A stretch of DNA of 64,000 nt, taken from the NCBI GenBank assembly GCA_018982785.1, contig JAHHEN010000003.1, positions 186,001-250,000 of the forward strand, read 5' to 3'. Position numbers and translations under genes: made by a program. Of the stretch, positions 1 through 10,097 are shown one piece after another. Under the pieces are notes generated by a model that had not been told where the DNA came from, searched no databases, and saw only the letters and a list, made by a program, of their open reading frames with translations. The number at the start of each line of letters is the position of its first letter. Position 1 is the stretch's first letter. Source of the DNA: Enterococcus innesii. GTDB taxonomy: Bacteria; Bacillota; Bacilli; Lactobacillales; Enterococcaceae.

Positions 1-16
1 TAGAAGAAGCGAGATT

Positions 17-30
17 TGCAAACGCTTTTT
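17..30 (+). promoter_or_regulatory. cre-like site (candidate CcpA operator)
   Basis: TGCAAACGCTTTTT keeps the central AANCGNT core of the catabolite response element but departs from consensus at the 3' end. It lies upstream of a candidate promoter for two phospho-beta-glucosidase genes, a usual target of carbon catabolite repression. Seen by eye only. Confidence 0.4.
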
Positions 31-48
31 CTAAATAAGCTATTTACA

Positions 49-77
49 TTGAATCAAATGTTTTTATGAATGATAAT
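49..77 (+). promoter_or_regulatory. Candidate promoter for the GH4/GH1 genes
   Basis: TTGAAT (49-54), a 17-base spacer and GATAAT (72-77) lie about 35 bases before the GH4 start. The window begins just upstream, so the genes could also be read from an earlier promoter. Confidence 0.45.
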
Positions 78-111
78 AAGAATGTAAATAAAATAGCAAA
101 GGAGCAATACA

Positions 112-1503
112 ATGACAAAAGGAATTAAAATTGCAACCATTGGTGGCGGCAGCAGCTATACCCCGGAGTTAATGGAAGGCTTTATCAAACGCTATGAAGA
201 ATTGCCGATTCGTGAAATTTGGCTAGTAGATATCGAAGCAGGAAAAGAGAAATTAGAAATCGTAGGTGCGATGGCACAACGAATGTGGGACGCCACGCCT
301 TATGATGTAAAAATCCACATGACATTGGATCGAGAAGAAGCGTTAAAGGATGCCGATTTCGTTACGACTCAATTCCGAGTAGGGTTGCTGAATGCCCGCA
401 TCAAAGATGAACGAATTCCTGCCTATTACGGCATGATTGGTCAAGAAACCAATGGCCCTGGGGGAATGTTCAAAGCGTTCCGTACGGTACCGATCATTCT
501 TGAAATTGTTGAAGACATGAAACGTTTATGTCCGGATGCTTGGTTGATCAATTTTGCGAATCCAAGCGGCATGGTAACTGAAGCAATCGTGCGTTACGGA
601 AAATGGGACAAAGTCATCGGGTTGTGTAATGTGCCAGTCATGGCAACCATGATTGAGCCAGCCTTAATTGGCAAAGAACCGGATGAATTGATTTACAAAT
701 TTGCAGGATTGAACCACTTCCACTGGCACAAAGTTGCTGATTCACACGGCAACGATGTAACGATGGACATTATTGATAAAATGTATGAAGAAGACAATGG
801 CTTACCGAAGAATATCTTTGATGTACCATTTTACAAAGAACAGCTGGAACAAATGAAGATGATCCCTTGTGGGTATCACCGTTATTACTATCGTCAAGAA
901 GAAATGTTGAATCATGCGATTGAAGAGTACAAGACTGTCGGTACACGCGCACAGCAAGTAAAACAAACTGAAGCCGAATTGTTTGAGTTGTACAAAGATC
1001 CTGAATTGGATCATAAACCTGAACAGCTGCAAAAACGTGGTGGTGCGTATTACTCAGATGCAGCGTGTGAAACGATTGCTTCCATTTATGCCAATAAAAA
1101 TACCCAAATCGTTGTTTCAACCAAAAATGAAGGCGCCGTTCCTGATCTACCTGCCGATTGCGTAGTTGAAGTGACCGCTTACGTTGGTGGACAAGGCGCG
1201 AGAAATGTTGCCTTTGGTGAGTTACCGACAGCTGAAAAAGGTTGGTTACAGGTAATGAAAGCAATGGAATTATTGACGATCGAAGCCGCTGTGACTGGGG
1301 ATTACAATATCGCATTACAAGCATTCACCATCAACCCACTGGTTCCATCAGGAGATACGGCAAAACGTGTCATGGACGAACTGTTTATTGCCCACAAAGA
1401 TCACTTGCCGAAATTTAAGGAAACAATCGCACGTCTTGAAAAAGAAGGCGTCGAAGTACAAGATGAAGTAGCCCGCGAACTTGATCGCGAACTAGTTAAA
1501 TAA
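112..1503 (+). CDS. 6-phospho-beta-glucosidase, glycoside hydrolase family 4
   Basis: A cytoplasmic GH4 enzyme that splits phosphorylated beta-glucosides brought in by a PTS, using NAD+ and a divalent metal through an oxidation-elimination mechanism. The N-terminus has the dinucleotide-binding glycine cluster (IGGGSSYTPE, residues 10-19). TNGPGG (113-118), NPSG (150-153), a Cys in LCNVP (172) and a His in GLNHFHW (202) match the conserved positions and metal ligands of the family. The length of 463 residues is normal. An AAGGAG site precedes the ATG. The GH1 gene follows after 20 bases, so the two are probably co-transcribed. No transporter is in view; one may lie upstream of the window. Substrate choice (cellobiose-P, chitobiose-P or an aryl glucoside-P) cannot be read from sequence. 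Confidence 0.9.
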   Translation: MTKGIKIATIGGGSSYTPELMEGFIKRYEELPIREIWLVDIEAGKEKLEIVGAMAQRMWDATPYDVKIHMTLDREEALKDADFVTTQFRVGLLNARIKDERIPAYYGMIGQETNGPGGMFKAFRTVPIILEIVEDMKRLCPDAWLINFANPSGMVTEAIVRYGKWDKVIGLCNVPVMATMIEPALIGKEPDELIYKFAGLNHFHWHKVADSHGNDVTMDIIDKMYEEDNGLPKNIFDVPFYKEQLEQMKMIPCGYHRYYYRQEEMLNHAIEEYKTVGTRAQQVKQTEAELFELYKDPELDHKPEQLQKRGGAYYSDAACETIASIYANKNTQIVVSTKNEGAVPDLPADCVVEVTAYVGGQGARNVAFGELPTAEKGWLQVMKAMELLTIEAAVTGDYNIALQAFTINPLVPSGDTAKRVMDELFIAHKDHLPKFKETIARLEKEGVEVQDEVARELDRELVK

Positions 1504-1514
1504 AGAGAAAGTAG

Positions 1515-2957
<1,443 letters not shown>

Positions 2958-2967
2958 TCAAAAGAAG

Positions 2968-3016
2968 CTGCCGCTGATCTCTTAGAGAAATCTAAGGAGA
3001 TCAACGGCAGTTTTTT
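2968..3016 (+). terminator. Rho-independent terminator after the GH1 gene
   Basis: A long stem, CTGCCG with CTGATCTC pairing back to GGAGATCAACGGCAG, is followed by six T residues, ten bases after the GH1 stop. Confidence 0.9.
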
Positions 3017-3132
3017 AAAGTCTTTTTAAAAACTTTTGTAACGAATGGCTTCTTTAAGAAGAAATGGAGGCTCAAATATTTTTGATAACCGACAATGAGA
3101 GTGATGTAAAATGTTTGCGTTGCAGCAATTAC

Positions 3133-3180
3133 AAAAAGGCGACCTTAAGGATGACGTATTTTACCCTTAAGGTCGCCTTT
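3133..3180 (-). terminator. Terminator of the glutathione peroxidase gene
   Basis: AAAGGCGACCTTAAGG pairs with CCTTAAGGTCGCCTTT. Read on the minus strand the stem ends in a T run just after the peroxidase stop codon. Confidence 0.85.
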
Positions 3181-3189
3181 ATCAATTTT

Positions 3190-3660
3190 TTAAAGAACTT
3201 TTTCAATTTCAGGAATCATTTTTTGAGGATTGGTTTGTGGAGCAAAACGCTCAACGACTCTGCCTTGGCGATCCACCAAAAATTTCGTGAAATTCCATTT
3301 AATGGCTTTGCCTAGCGTGCCCGGTGCTTCTTCTTCCAAATAGCGAAACAAGGGATCCGCGTCTTTGCCATTGATCACCGTTAACTTGTGCATCGGAAAA
3401 TCAACACCATAGGTGGTTCGGCAAGCGGCTGCGGCTTCTTCGGCTGAACCGACTTCTTGTTTAAACTGGTCAGAAGGAAATCCTAAAACGACCAACCCTT
3501 GGTCTTTATAGGTTTCATAAAGACCTTGTAATTCTTTGAACTGCGGGCTCAAACCGCACTTCGTAGCTGTATTGACGATCACTAGCGGTTGACCTTCGTA
3601 TTTTGCTAGCGAATACGTTTCGCCGTTTTCTAATGTTGCTTGGTAGTCATAGATTGACAT
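3190..3660 (-). CDS. gpo: Glutathione peroxidase family protein (thiol peroxidase type)
   Basis: A 156-residue cytosolic peroxidase that reduces hydroperoxides. The active-site Cys is at about residue 35 in TATKCGLS, so this is the cysteine form and not the selenocysteine form. FPSDQF replaces the common FPCNQF, and WNFTKFLVD carries the conserved Trp/Asn region. The second Cys used by many bacterial thioredoxin-dependent homologues is therefore absent from the FPxNQF position. AAAGGAG precedes the ATG. The gene stands alone with its own terminator. The thiol donor cannot be told from sequence. Confidence 0.92.
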   Translation of the reverse strand: MSIYDYQATLENGETYSLAKYEGQPLVIVNTATKCGLSPQFKELQGLYETYKDQGLVVLGFPSDQFKQEVGSAEEAAAACRTTYGVDFPMHKLTVINGKDADPLFRYLEEEAPGTLGKAIKWNFTKFLVDRQGRVVERFAPQTNPQKMIPEIEKVL

Positions 3661-3775
3661 AGCAAACGCTCCTTTTAATGTAAATCATAGTCGATAGCTT
3701 CTGAGACAAGTATAGAGCAAAGTCTTCAAAAAAACCAAGCAAACTTCTTGGCGTATCTTATTTTTTATGGAAAAC

Positions 3776-3810
3776 AAAAAGTCCAGCAGTCACCGAGACC
3801 GCTGGACTTT
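3776..3810 (-). terminator. Terminator of the MATE transporter gene
   Basis: AAAGTCCAGC and GCTGGACTTT form a stem two bases beyond the MATE stop codon. The minus-strand side ends in a T run. Confidence 0.88.
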
Positions 3811-3812
3811 AA

Positions 3813-5198
3813 TTATGCTTCTGGTAAGACTTCTGGTTCGGCTTCTTGGGGATGAACGACAGCTTTGGTTTTCCAGACACCAGAATGCCAGCGATAGATC
3901 ATTAAGACACTGCGGAGTGCTTCGTCAATGGCATAAGCGATCCAAACGCCGATCAAACCGAATTTAAAGACGATCGCCAATGAGTAAGAAAACGGTAAGC
4001 TGATGACCCATAGAACAACCAGACTGCAGATCAATGGGAACTTCACGTCGCCACTTGCATTCAAGGAACCCACAAGGATCATATTGACTGCACGAGCTGT
4101 TTCTAAGACGATCTCTACCAAAAAGACACCTTTAGCAATCTCGATCACTTCCGCGTTGGAGGTAAAGATTCCCATGATTGGCTCAATAAACAAGTAAGTC
4201 AATAGACAGATCGTCACTGAGGCAATGATCCCGATCACCATCGTGCGCATGCCTCGCTGATGCGCGCGATCGAATTCTCCAGCACCGACATTGCGGCCAA
4301 TCATGATTTGATTCCCTTGACTCAATGCGGAGGCAATCAAATAAACAAATTGGGTGATGGCTGTTACGTAAGATTTTGCAATCAAGACACTTGCACCAAG
4401 TTGAGCCACGATCATCGTCACTACGACTTGCGCACCTTGATAGGAAAGAGACTCGCCAGAAGAAGGCAATCCGTAAGTCAAAATGTTTTTCATCACACCC
4501 CAAGAGACGTTCGAAAAACGGGCAGACAAAACAGAAAAATTCACGTGCTTCTTCAGTAATACTGCGGCAATTACTAAACCGATCGAATTACCAAAGACGC
4601 TAGAAAATGCCAATCCAGTCACACCGAAATTCGGCAATCCGAAGGGGCTGTATAAGACAAAATAATTCCCAATCACGGCTAGAATACTAGCAAACATCGG
4701 TACCAATAACGCAGGTTTTGTGAAACTGTGGCTACGCATGACAGCAATTATGACCGCCGTGATCGAGGAAAGGAACAGACTTCCGCCATATACTTGTAAG
4801 TACCCATGCCCGAGGGCAACTAATTCAGCATCCAGTCCCATGAAACGCAAGAGATAGGTTGAGCCAAAAAGGAACATTAAGCTGATTAAAATTCCAATGA
4901 ATAATGAGCCAAAAAGAGCGGTATTGATGACTTTCGGGATCTGGTCCCGTTTTTTTGCACCAATTAATTGGGCGATAATGATCTGAGTACCCACGGTTAT
5001 GAAACCGTAAATAAAGACCGTTAAATTTAACAGTTGATTGGCGGCACTGACAGCCGCTACTGCTGGCTCGGAGTAATGAGAAATCATCCAAACGTTGATA
5101 TTCCCAATAACGACCCGCAAAAATAACTCAACAAAAATCGGCCAGCTGAGGAAAAGCAGTTCGCGATCTGATTTTCCTAAAAGTTTTTTCTTATTCAA
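3813..5198 (-). CDS. MATE family multidrug/toxin efflux transporter
   Basis: A polytopic membrane protein of 461 residues, about twelve helices, of the Na+/H+-coupled MATE superfamily. The first helix begins at LLFLSWPIFVELFL, and the family pattern of two homologous halves is visible. A longer frame starts at 5282, but I chose the TTG at 5198. AAGGAG lies nine bases before it, and a good promoter (TTGACT, 16 bases, TAAAAT) overlaps the extra upstream codons. The gene is transcribed alone and diverges from trxB. The substrate is unknown. Confidence 0.88.
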   Translation of the reverse strand: MNKKKLLGKSDRELLFLSWPIFVELFLRVVIGNINVWMISHYSEPAVAAVSAANQLLNLTVFIYGFITVGTQIIIAQLIGAKKRDQIPKVINTALFGSLFIGILISLMFLFGSTYLLRFMGLDAELVALGHGYLQVYGGSLFLSSITAVIIAVMRSHSFTKPALLVPMFASILAVIGNYFVLYSPFGLPNFGVTGLAFSSVFGNSIGLVIAAVLLKKHVNFSVLSARFSNVSWGVMKNILTYGLPSSGESLSYQGAQVVVTMIVAQLGASVLIAKSYVTAITQFVYLIASALSQGNQIMIGRNVGAGEFDRAHQRGMRTMVIGIIASVTICLLTYLFIEPIMGIFTSNAEVIEIAKGVFLVEIVLETARAVNMILVGSLNASGDVKFPLICSLVVLWVISLPFSYSLAIVFKFGLIGVWIAYAIDEALRSVLMIYRWHSGVWKTKAVVHPQEAEPEVLPEA

Positions 5199-5242
5199 TT
5201 GTAAGGACTCCTTATTTTCTATATAATAGACGTATCGTGAAA

Positions 5243-5270
5243 ATTTTACAAAAATTGAAAAGAAAGTCAA
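5243..5270 (-). promoter_or_regulatory. Promoter of the MATE gene
   Basis: On the minus strand, TTGACT (5270-5265), a 16-base spacer and TAAAAT (5248-5243) precede the TTG start and its ribosome binding site. This argues against the upstream ATG at 5282. Confidence 0.65.
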
Positions 5271-5326
5271 TGTAATTTTCAAAAGTAAAAGCAGGAATAT
5301 CTTATTATTTTTTGTAAGCAGATGAG

Positions 5327-5355
5327 TTGAAAGAATTTGCTTTTGAAAGTAAAGT
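5327..5355 (+). promoter_or_regulatory. Candidate trxB promoter
   Basis: TTGAAA (5327-5332), 17 bases and TAAAGT (5350-5355) lie inside the longest open frame. They support the start at 5384 behind GGAGGG. Confidence 0.55.
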
Positions 5356-5383
5356 ATGGGTAGTCCAAATTGGAGGGAAATAT

Positions 5384-6316
5384 ATGTATGATGTAATTAT
5401 CATCGGCGCAGGCCCTGCGGGGATGACAGCAGCGCTTTATGCGTCAAGATCGAATTTATCAGTACTAATGATTGAACGAGGTGCACCTGGCGGTCAAATG
5501 AATAATACGGCTGAAGTTGAAAACTACCCAGGATACGAGTCAATCTTAGGCCCTGAACTAGCATTCAAGATGTATGAAGGTGCCATAAAATTTGGTGTTG
5601 AAAATGCCTATGGAATCGTTCAAAACATCACTGACCAAGGTGAGTTTAAAGAAGTTGTGACCGAAGACAAAACTTATCAAGGAAAAACAGTCATTATTGC
5701 CACAGGGTGTGTACATAGAAAGTTAGGCGTCAAAGGCGAAGAAGAATTCGCTGGACGCGGTGTTTCATACTGTGCGGTTTGTGACGGTGCCTTTTTCCGT
5801 AACAAACGCTTGATTGTTGTTGGCGGAGGCGACTCGGCAGTCGAAGAAGCTATCTACTTAACACAATTTGCTTCTGAAGTAACGATCGTTCACCGTCGTG
5901 ACGAATTACGAGCACAAAAAATCATCCAAGACCGCGCATTTGCCAACGAGAAAATCTCTTTTATTTGGGATTCTGTTGTGGAAGAAATCAAAGGCAATGA
6001 GATGGTCGTAACTGGCGTGCAAATTAGAAACGTAAAAACGGATGAAGTGACAGAAGAAGCTGCTGGCGGTGTCTTTATCTATGTTGGTTTAGATCCGTTG
6101 ACAGAGCCATTCAAAGCCAGCGGTATCACGAATGATGCTGGCTGGATCTTAACCAATGACCAAATGGAAACTTCAATCCCTGGTGTCTATGCGGTTGGCG
6201 ATGTTCGTGAAAAAGGCTTACGTCAAATCACGACAGCAGTCGGCGATGGCAGTATTGCTGGTCAACAAGTGTTTGACTTTATCGAAACACAAAAAGATGC
6301 TCAATTAACGAAATAA
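5384..6316 (+). CDS. trxB: Thioredoxin-disulfide reductase
   Basis: An FAD/NADPH flavoenzyme of 310 residues that keeps thioredoxin reduced in the cytosol. It has the FAD site IIIGAGPAG (residues 5-13), the redox pair CAVC (130-133), the NADPH site VVGGGDSAVEEA (about 145-156) and the C-terminal FAD motif GDVREKGLRQ. The longest frame adds 19 residues. I use the internal ATG because it follows GGAGGG by six bases and gives the standard length and N-terminus. It has its own promoter and a terminator, so it is monocistronic. Confidence 0.96.
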   Translation: MYDVIIIGAGPAGMTAALYASRSNLSVLMIERGAPGGQMNNTAEVENYPGYESILGPELAFKMYEGAIKFGVENAYGIVQNITDQGEFKEVVTEDKTYQGKTVIIATGCVHRKLGVKGEEEFAGRGVSYCAVCDGAFFRNKRLIVVGGGDSAVEEAIYLTQFASEVTIVHRRDELRAQKIIQDRAFANEKISFIWDSVVEEIKGNEMVVTGVQIRNVKTDEVTEEAAGGVFIYVGLDPLTEPFKASGITNDAGWILTNDQMETSIPGVYAVGDVREKGLRQITTAVGDGSIAGQQVFDFIETQKDAQLTK

Positions 6317-6328
6317 CCTAATGGAATC

Positions 6329-6375
6329 AGCTGTTATTTTTAAAGTGTCGATCACTTTTGATAGCAGCTTTTTTT
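6329..6375 (+). terminator. Terminator after trxB
   Basis: AGCTG...AAAGTG pairs imperfectly with CACTTTTGATAGCAGCT and is followed by seven T residues. Confidence 0.8.
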
Positions 6376-6395
6376 ATTTTTCGTTTGGTTATTCT

Positions 6396-6423
6396 TTGAG
6401 AAATCTGTAAGTAGTGTTATACT
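6396..6423 (+). promoter_or_regulatory. Promoter of the phosphoglucomutase gene
   Basis: TTGAGA (6396-6401), 16 bases and TATACT (6418-6423) sit about 40 bases before the ATG. Confidence 0.6.
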
Positions 6424-6463
6424 AATTTTAGAGCATTTTAACGGAAAAAGGAGAGGTTATTTT

Positions 6464-8191
6464 ATGGCATGGGAACAAACATTTAATCAATGGAAAAACA
6501 GTGAACACTTAGATCCACAACTAAAAGAACAATTGACCGCATTAGAAGCAGATCCTGCGATGCTAGAAGACGCTTTTTATATGCCTTTGGAATTTGGGAC
6601 TGCCGGTATGCGAGGGATTTTAGGGCCTGGGATCAACCGGATGAACATTTATACGATTCGTCAAGCAACCGAAGGATTGGCTCGCTTTATGGATACACAA
6701 GATCCTGAAACAAGACGTCGTGGCGTAGCGATCGCCTATGATTCCCGTCATTTTTCACCTGAGTTTGCGATGGAAGCAGCGAAAACATTGGCAAAACATG
6801 ATATTCCAGCCTTCGTCTTTGAAAGCTTACGTCCGACGCCAGAATTATCTTTTGCTGTGCGTTACTTAAAAACCTTTACTGGAATCATGATCACTGCTTC
6901 TCACAATCCAGCCGAATATAATGGCTACAAAGTATATGGGGAAGATGGTGGGCAAATGCCACCTGCAGATGCGGATGCATTGACCAAATTCGTTCGGGAA
7001 ATTGAAAATCCATTGGAGATCCCTGTATTAAGTGAAGAAGAAGCCAAAAACAGCGGCTTGATCTCTATTATTGGCGAAGAGATCGACACTGCCTATCTGA
7101 AAGAGATCAAAGAAGTCACGATCGATCAAGAATTGATCGATACGGTGGGCAAAGATTTGAAACTTGTCTATACACCACTTCACGGAACAGGGCGGATGCT
7201 TGGAGAGAAAGCGTTGAAACAAGCTGGTTTCCAACAATTCATTATTGAACCTTCTCAAGCGGTTGCTGATCCAAATTTCAGTACAGTAAAATCACCGAAT
7301 CCAGAAGAGCACTCTGCCTTTGAATATGCGATTGCTTTAGGAGAAAAAGAAGGAGCCGACCTATTGATCGCCACGGACCCAGATGCCGATCGCTTGGGGG
7401 CTGCAGTAAGAATGCCAGATGGCAACTACCAAGTGTTGACTGGAAACCAATTAGGCGCATTGATGGTCCGTTATATTCTAGAAGCTCATAAAACAGCAGG
7501 AACCTTGCCTGAAAATGCAGCAGTCTTAAAATCGATCGTTTCTAGTGAATTGCCAACAGCGATCGCCAAATCTTACAATGTGGATATGATCAATGTTTTG
7601 ACCGGCTTTAAATTCATCGCCGAAAAAATCCAACAATTTGAAAAAGATCATTCGCAAACCTTCATGTTTGGTTTTGAAGAAAGTTATGGTTACTTAGTGA
7701 AACCATTTGTACGGGACAAGGACGCGATCCAAGCGCTCGTTTTATTAGCAGAAGTGGCGGCTTTTTACAAACAATCAGACAAAACCCTTTATGATGGTCT
7801 GCAAGATATTTTTGAAGAATATGGTTATTACGCAGAAAAAACCATTTCAGTAACGATGAGCGGTATGGAGGGGGCAACTAAGATTGCTGCCCTGATGAAG
7901 ACTTTCCGTGAAAAAGCTCCTTCTGTTTTCGCAGGAACTCCTGTCGTTCAAACAGAAGACTTTAAACTGTTGACTCGTGTGGGCTTAGATGGACACCTGC
8001 AAAAAATGACGACACCGCCTTCTGATGTTTTGAAATACACATTAGAAGATGAAAGCTGGATTGCTGTGCGTCCTTCTGGAACTGAACCAAAAATCAAGTT
8101 TTATATTGGTGTGAAAGGCGAATCGGCAGATGAGGCAGAACAAAAAATTGCTGATCTGCAAGCAGCCATCGAAGAGATCACTGGGGAATAA
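6464..8191 (+). CDS. pgcA: Alpha-phosphoglucomutase / phospho-sugar mutase
   Basis: A 575-residue member of the alpha-D-phosphohexomutase superfamily, YhxB/PgcA type, interconverting glucose 6-phosphate and glucose 1-phosphate for UDP-glucose, glycolipid and wall polymer synthesis. The phosphoserine is in ITASHNP (about residue 146). DPDADRLG (about 300-310) binds Mg2+, GFEESYGY recognises the sugar and RPSGTEPK (about 530) binds phosphate. Full length, with GGAGAGG before the ATG. It is a single-gene unit between the trxB terminator and the ArsR promoter. Activity on mannose phosphates is also possible. Confidence 0.93.
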   Translation: MAWEQTFNQWKNSEHLDPQLKEQLTALEADPAMLEDAFYMPLEFGTAGMRGILGPGINRMNIYTIRQATEGLARFMDTQDPETRRRGVAIAYDSRHFSPEFAMEAAKTLAKHDIPAFVFESLRPTPELSFAVRYLKTFTGIMITASHNPAEYNGYKVYGEDGGQMPPADADALTKFVREIENPLEIPVLSEEEAKNSGLISIIGEEIDTAYLKEIKEVTIDQELIDTVGKDLKLVYTPLHGTGRMLGEKALKQAGFQQFIIEPSQAVADPNFSTVKSPNPEEHSAFEYAIALGEKEGADLLIATDPDADRLGAAVRMPDGNYQVLTGNQLGALMVRYILEAHKTAGTLPENAAVLKSIVSSELPTAIAKSYNVDMINVLTGFKFIAEKIQQFEKDHSQTFMFGFEESYGYLVKPFVRDKDAIQALVLLAEVAAFYKQSDKTLYDGLQDIFEEYGYYAEKTISVTMSGMEGATKIAALMKTFREKAPSVFAGTPVVQTEDFKLLTRVGLDGHLQKMTTPPSDVLKYTLEDESWIAVRPSGTEPKIKFYIGVKGESADEAEQKIADLQAAIEEITGE

Positions 8192-8253
8192 AACTACCTG
8201 ATGTCTCCAATACCAAGAAATTGCAACTGACTGAATGATCCGAGTGGTAGAAA

Positions 8254-8301
8254 CGAAGCTTCGATTCCTCAGCACCCCGCTGTTGAGGAATCAAAGCTTC
8301 G
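8254..8301. repeat. Strong inverted repeat between pgcA and the ArsR gene
   Basis: CGAAGCTT-C-GATTCCTCA pairs with TGAGGAATC-A-AAGCTTCG: 17 of 18 positions pair around a 12-base loop. It lies 60 bases after the pgcA stop. The following AGAAGAAATTTT is not a typical T tail, so it may be a processed 3' end, a weak terminator or a protein site. Confidence 0.7.
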
Positions 8302-8375
8302 AGAAGAAATTTTCTGACACTTGGATCTATTCGTGTCTTTTATCTATTTTCTTTCCCTTGCTCATCAAAGGTGGA

Positions 8376-8404
8376 TTGACAAGCCGTCAACCAAGGGCTA
8401 AAAT
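8376..8404 (+). promoter_or_regulatory. Promoter of the ArsR-family gene
   Basis: A near-consensus promoter: TTGACA (8376-8381), exactly 17 bases and TAAAAT (8399-8404), ending 30 bases before the ATG. A spacer half-palindrome (GACAAGCCGTC) might serve as an operator, but this is weak. Confidence 0.8.
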
Positions 8405-8434
8405 GCAAAAGGAAATAAGAGAGGATGTGGCGCG

Positions 8435-8728
8435 ATGACTACGCCGAAATTAGAGGAAATTCAGCAAGTAACACAGATATTTAAGATGCTTAGTGATCCC
8501 ACCAGACTAAAAATTTTGTTGTCCCTTCAAGAAGGTGAACGCAACGTCACTTCGATTGCGGAACAAGTACATATGGAACAATCAGCAGTTTCTCATCAGT
8601 TGAAACTTTTGAAAGATAATCGGATCGTAAAGTCAGAGAGACAAGGAAAAACGATTCTTTATAGTCTCGATGACAAACATGTTGTGGATATTTTGCAAAA
8701 AACATTTGAACATATCCATCACCGTTAA
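8435..8728 (+). CDS. ArsR/SmtB-family metal-responsive repressor, CzrA-like
   Basis: A 97-residue winged-helix repressor. The recognition helix region reads VHMEQSAVSHQLKLL. The last helix keeps the alpha-5 zinc/cobalt site of CzrA: Asp and His in DDKH, then two His three residues apart in the HIHH end, the same spacing as Asp84, His86, His97 and His100 of S. aureus CzrA. This suggests Zn(II) or Co(II) sensing. It has its own promoter and terminator, and no efflux gene is adjacent, so it must act in trans or only on itself. The metal is inferred from the ligand pattern. Confidence 0.87.
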   Translation: MTTPKLEEIQQVTQIFKMLSDPTRLKILLSLQEGERNVTSIAEQVHMEQSAVSHQLKLLKDNRIVKSERQGKTILYSLDDKHVVDILQKTFEHIHHR

Positions 8729-8766
8729 AACTAGGGCGAGAATTTCTCAAAAGTCCTAGTTTTTTC
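8727..8766 (+). terminator. Terminator after the ArsR-family gene
   Basis: AAAACTAGG pairs with CCTAGTTTT, with an inner GAGAATTTCTC palindrome and a T run. The stem begins within the stop codon. Confidence 0.85.
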
Positions 8767-8844
8767 TTATTGTTTTTGGTATGCTAGTGGAAATATTAAA
8801 ATTAGATGAACGGTTTTTAATAACGTTTTCAGTTAGGGGGCATT

Positions 8845-10095
8845 ATGGGTAAGCGATTAAACATTGGATTATTAGGAATGGGTGTTGTCGGCAGTGGAGT
8901 CTGTCAAGTGCTGGCGGAACAAAAAGAAGCCATTCTGGCACGGACAGGAGTCAATGTGCAAATCACGAAAGCACTAGCTTCGCCTTATGAGGATAAGTCT
9001 GCGTTAGCAGCTAAGTATGGGTTTGCTTTGACGAATGAGGCAAATGAGTTGTTTGAAGATGAGACCATCGACGTAATTGTGGAATTGATCGGGAAGATCG
9101 ATCCGGCAAAAGCGTTTATTTCAGCTGCTTTAGAAAATAAAAAGCATGTTGTGACGGCAAATAAAGATTTGATTGCCACCCATGGACCTGAACTGCTGGC
9201 AATTGCTGAAAAAGCCGGTGTTTCTCTTTATTATGAAGCCAGTGTAGGTGGCGGCATTCCGATTTTGCGCACATTGAGCACCCACTATCTACCTGATACC
9301 ATCACAGGAATTTTTGGTATCGTCAATGGGACGACCAATTACATGTTGACGAAAATGACGGAAGATGGCCTGACCTATGAAGATGCTTTGTCGCAAGCTC
9401 AAGCGAAAGGCTTTGCGGAATCAGATCCTACCAATGATGTCGATGGCATTGATGCTGCTTACAAAATGGTGATTTTGACGAAATTTGCCTTTGGGAAAAC
9501 GATCAGCATTGATGATGTTGCAACGAAAGGCATCCGCGGATTAGCTGTGGCAGATATTAAGCAGGCGCAAGCCTTTGGTTATGAAGTGAAGTTGATCGGC
9601 GCAGCTCAAAAGACAGTTGACGGTTCCCTTACTGTGTCAGTCGGACCTGTATTAGTACCGAAAAACCATGCGTTAGCGACGATCCAAAACGAGTTTAATG
9701 GTATTTTTATCGAGAGCGAAGGCATTGATCAATCAATGGTTTATGGACCAGGAGCAGGATCGCGACCGACGGCCACCAGCGTGGTTGCGGATTTAACCGT
9801 GCTAGCAAAAAATAAAAGCTATGGGATCGTGGAACCATTTCTAACCTTTGAAAAAGAAACAGCATTAGCTGCTGTCCGAGAAGTTCCCAGCCGGCATTAT
9901 GTGTCGTTTTCAAGTCAAGAGATCAAAGGGAACGCTCTTCCAGAATGGTTTGCGTTTGAGCAAACGGTGTTCAACGAAGCAGACCAACGAATTGTTGGAA
10001 TCACCAATTCAATGAGCGAAAATGAGCTAGCAGAAAAACTCGCAACTTATACCGATGCACAAAGCATTCAAATAATGAAAGTGATGGAGGAATAG
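8845..10095 (+). CDS. hom: Homoserine dehydrogenase
   Basis: Catalyses NAD(P)H-dependent reduction of aspartate semialdehyde to homoserine, the branch point to threonine and methionine. [11 protein letters not shown] (about residues 8-18) is the nucleotide-binding loop, and [11 protein letters not shown] and the [14 protein letters not shown] region form the catalytic domain. The C-terminal 80 residues are the size of an ACT regulatory domain, as in Gram-positive enzymes. The 416-residue length is ordinary. TTAGGGGG precedes the ATG. First gene of hom-thrC-thrB, with only two bases before thrC. A weak cre-like word lies just before the ribosome binding site. Confidence 0.95.
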   Translation: MGKRLNIGLLGMGVVGSGVCQVLAEQKEAILARTGVNVQITKALASPYEDKSALAAKYGFALTNEANELFEDETIDVIVELIGKIDPAKAFISAALENKKHVVTANKDLIATHGPELLAIAEKAGVSLYYEASVGGGIPILRTLSTHYLPDTITGIFGIVNGTTNYMLTKMTEDGLTYEDALSQAQAKGFAESDPTNDVDGIDAAYKMVILTKFAFGKTISIDDVATKGIRGLAVADIKQAQAFGYEVKLIGAAQKTVDGSLTVSVGPVLVPKNHALATIQNEFNGIFIESEGIDQSMVYGPGAGSRPTATSVVADLTVLAKNKSYGIVEPFLTFEKETALAAVREVPSRHYVSFSSQEIKGNALPEWFAFEQTVFNEADQRIVGITNSMSENELAEKLATYTDAQSIQIMKVMEE

Positions 10096-10097
10096 AC

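Noticed and set aside
4260-4559. Plus-strand frames opposite the MATE gene
   Set aside because: Shadows of the minus-strand transporter, which has family motifs, a ribosome binding site, a promoter and a terminator.
8235-8438. 67-codon plus-strand frame between pgcA and the ArsR gene
   Set aside because: It covers the strong hairpin and the ArsR promoter, has no ribosome binding site and resembles no protein I know.
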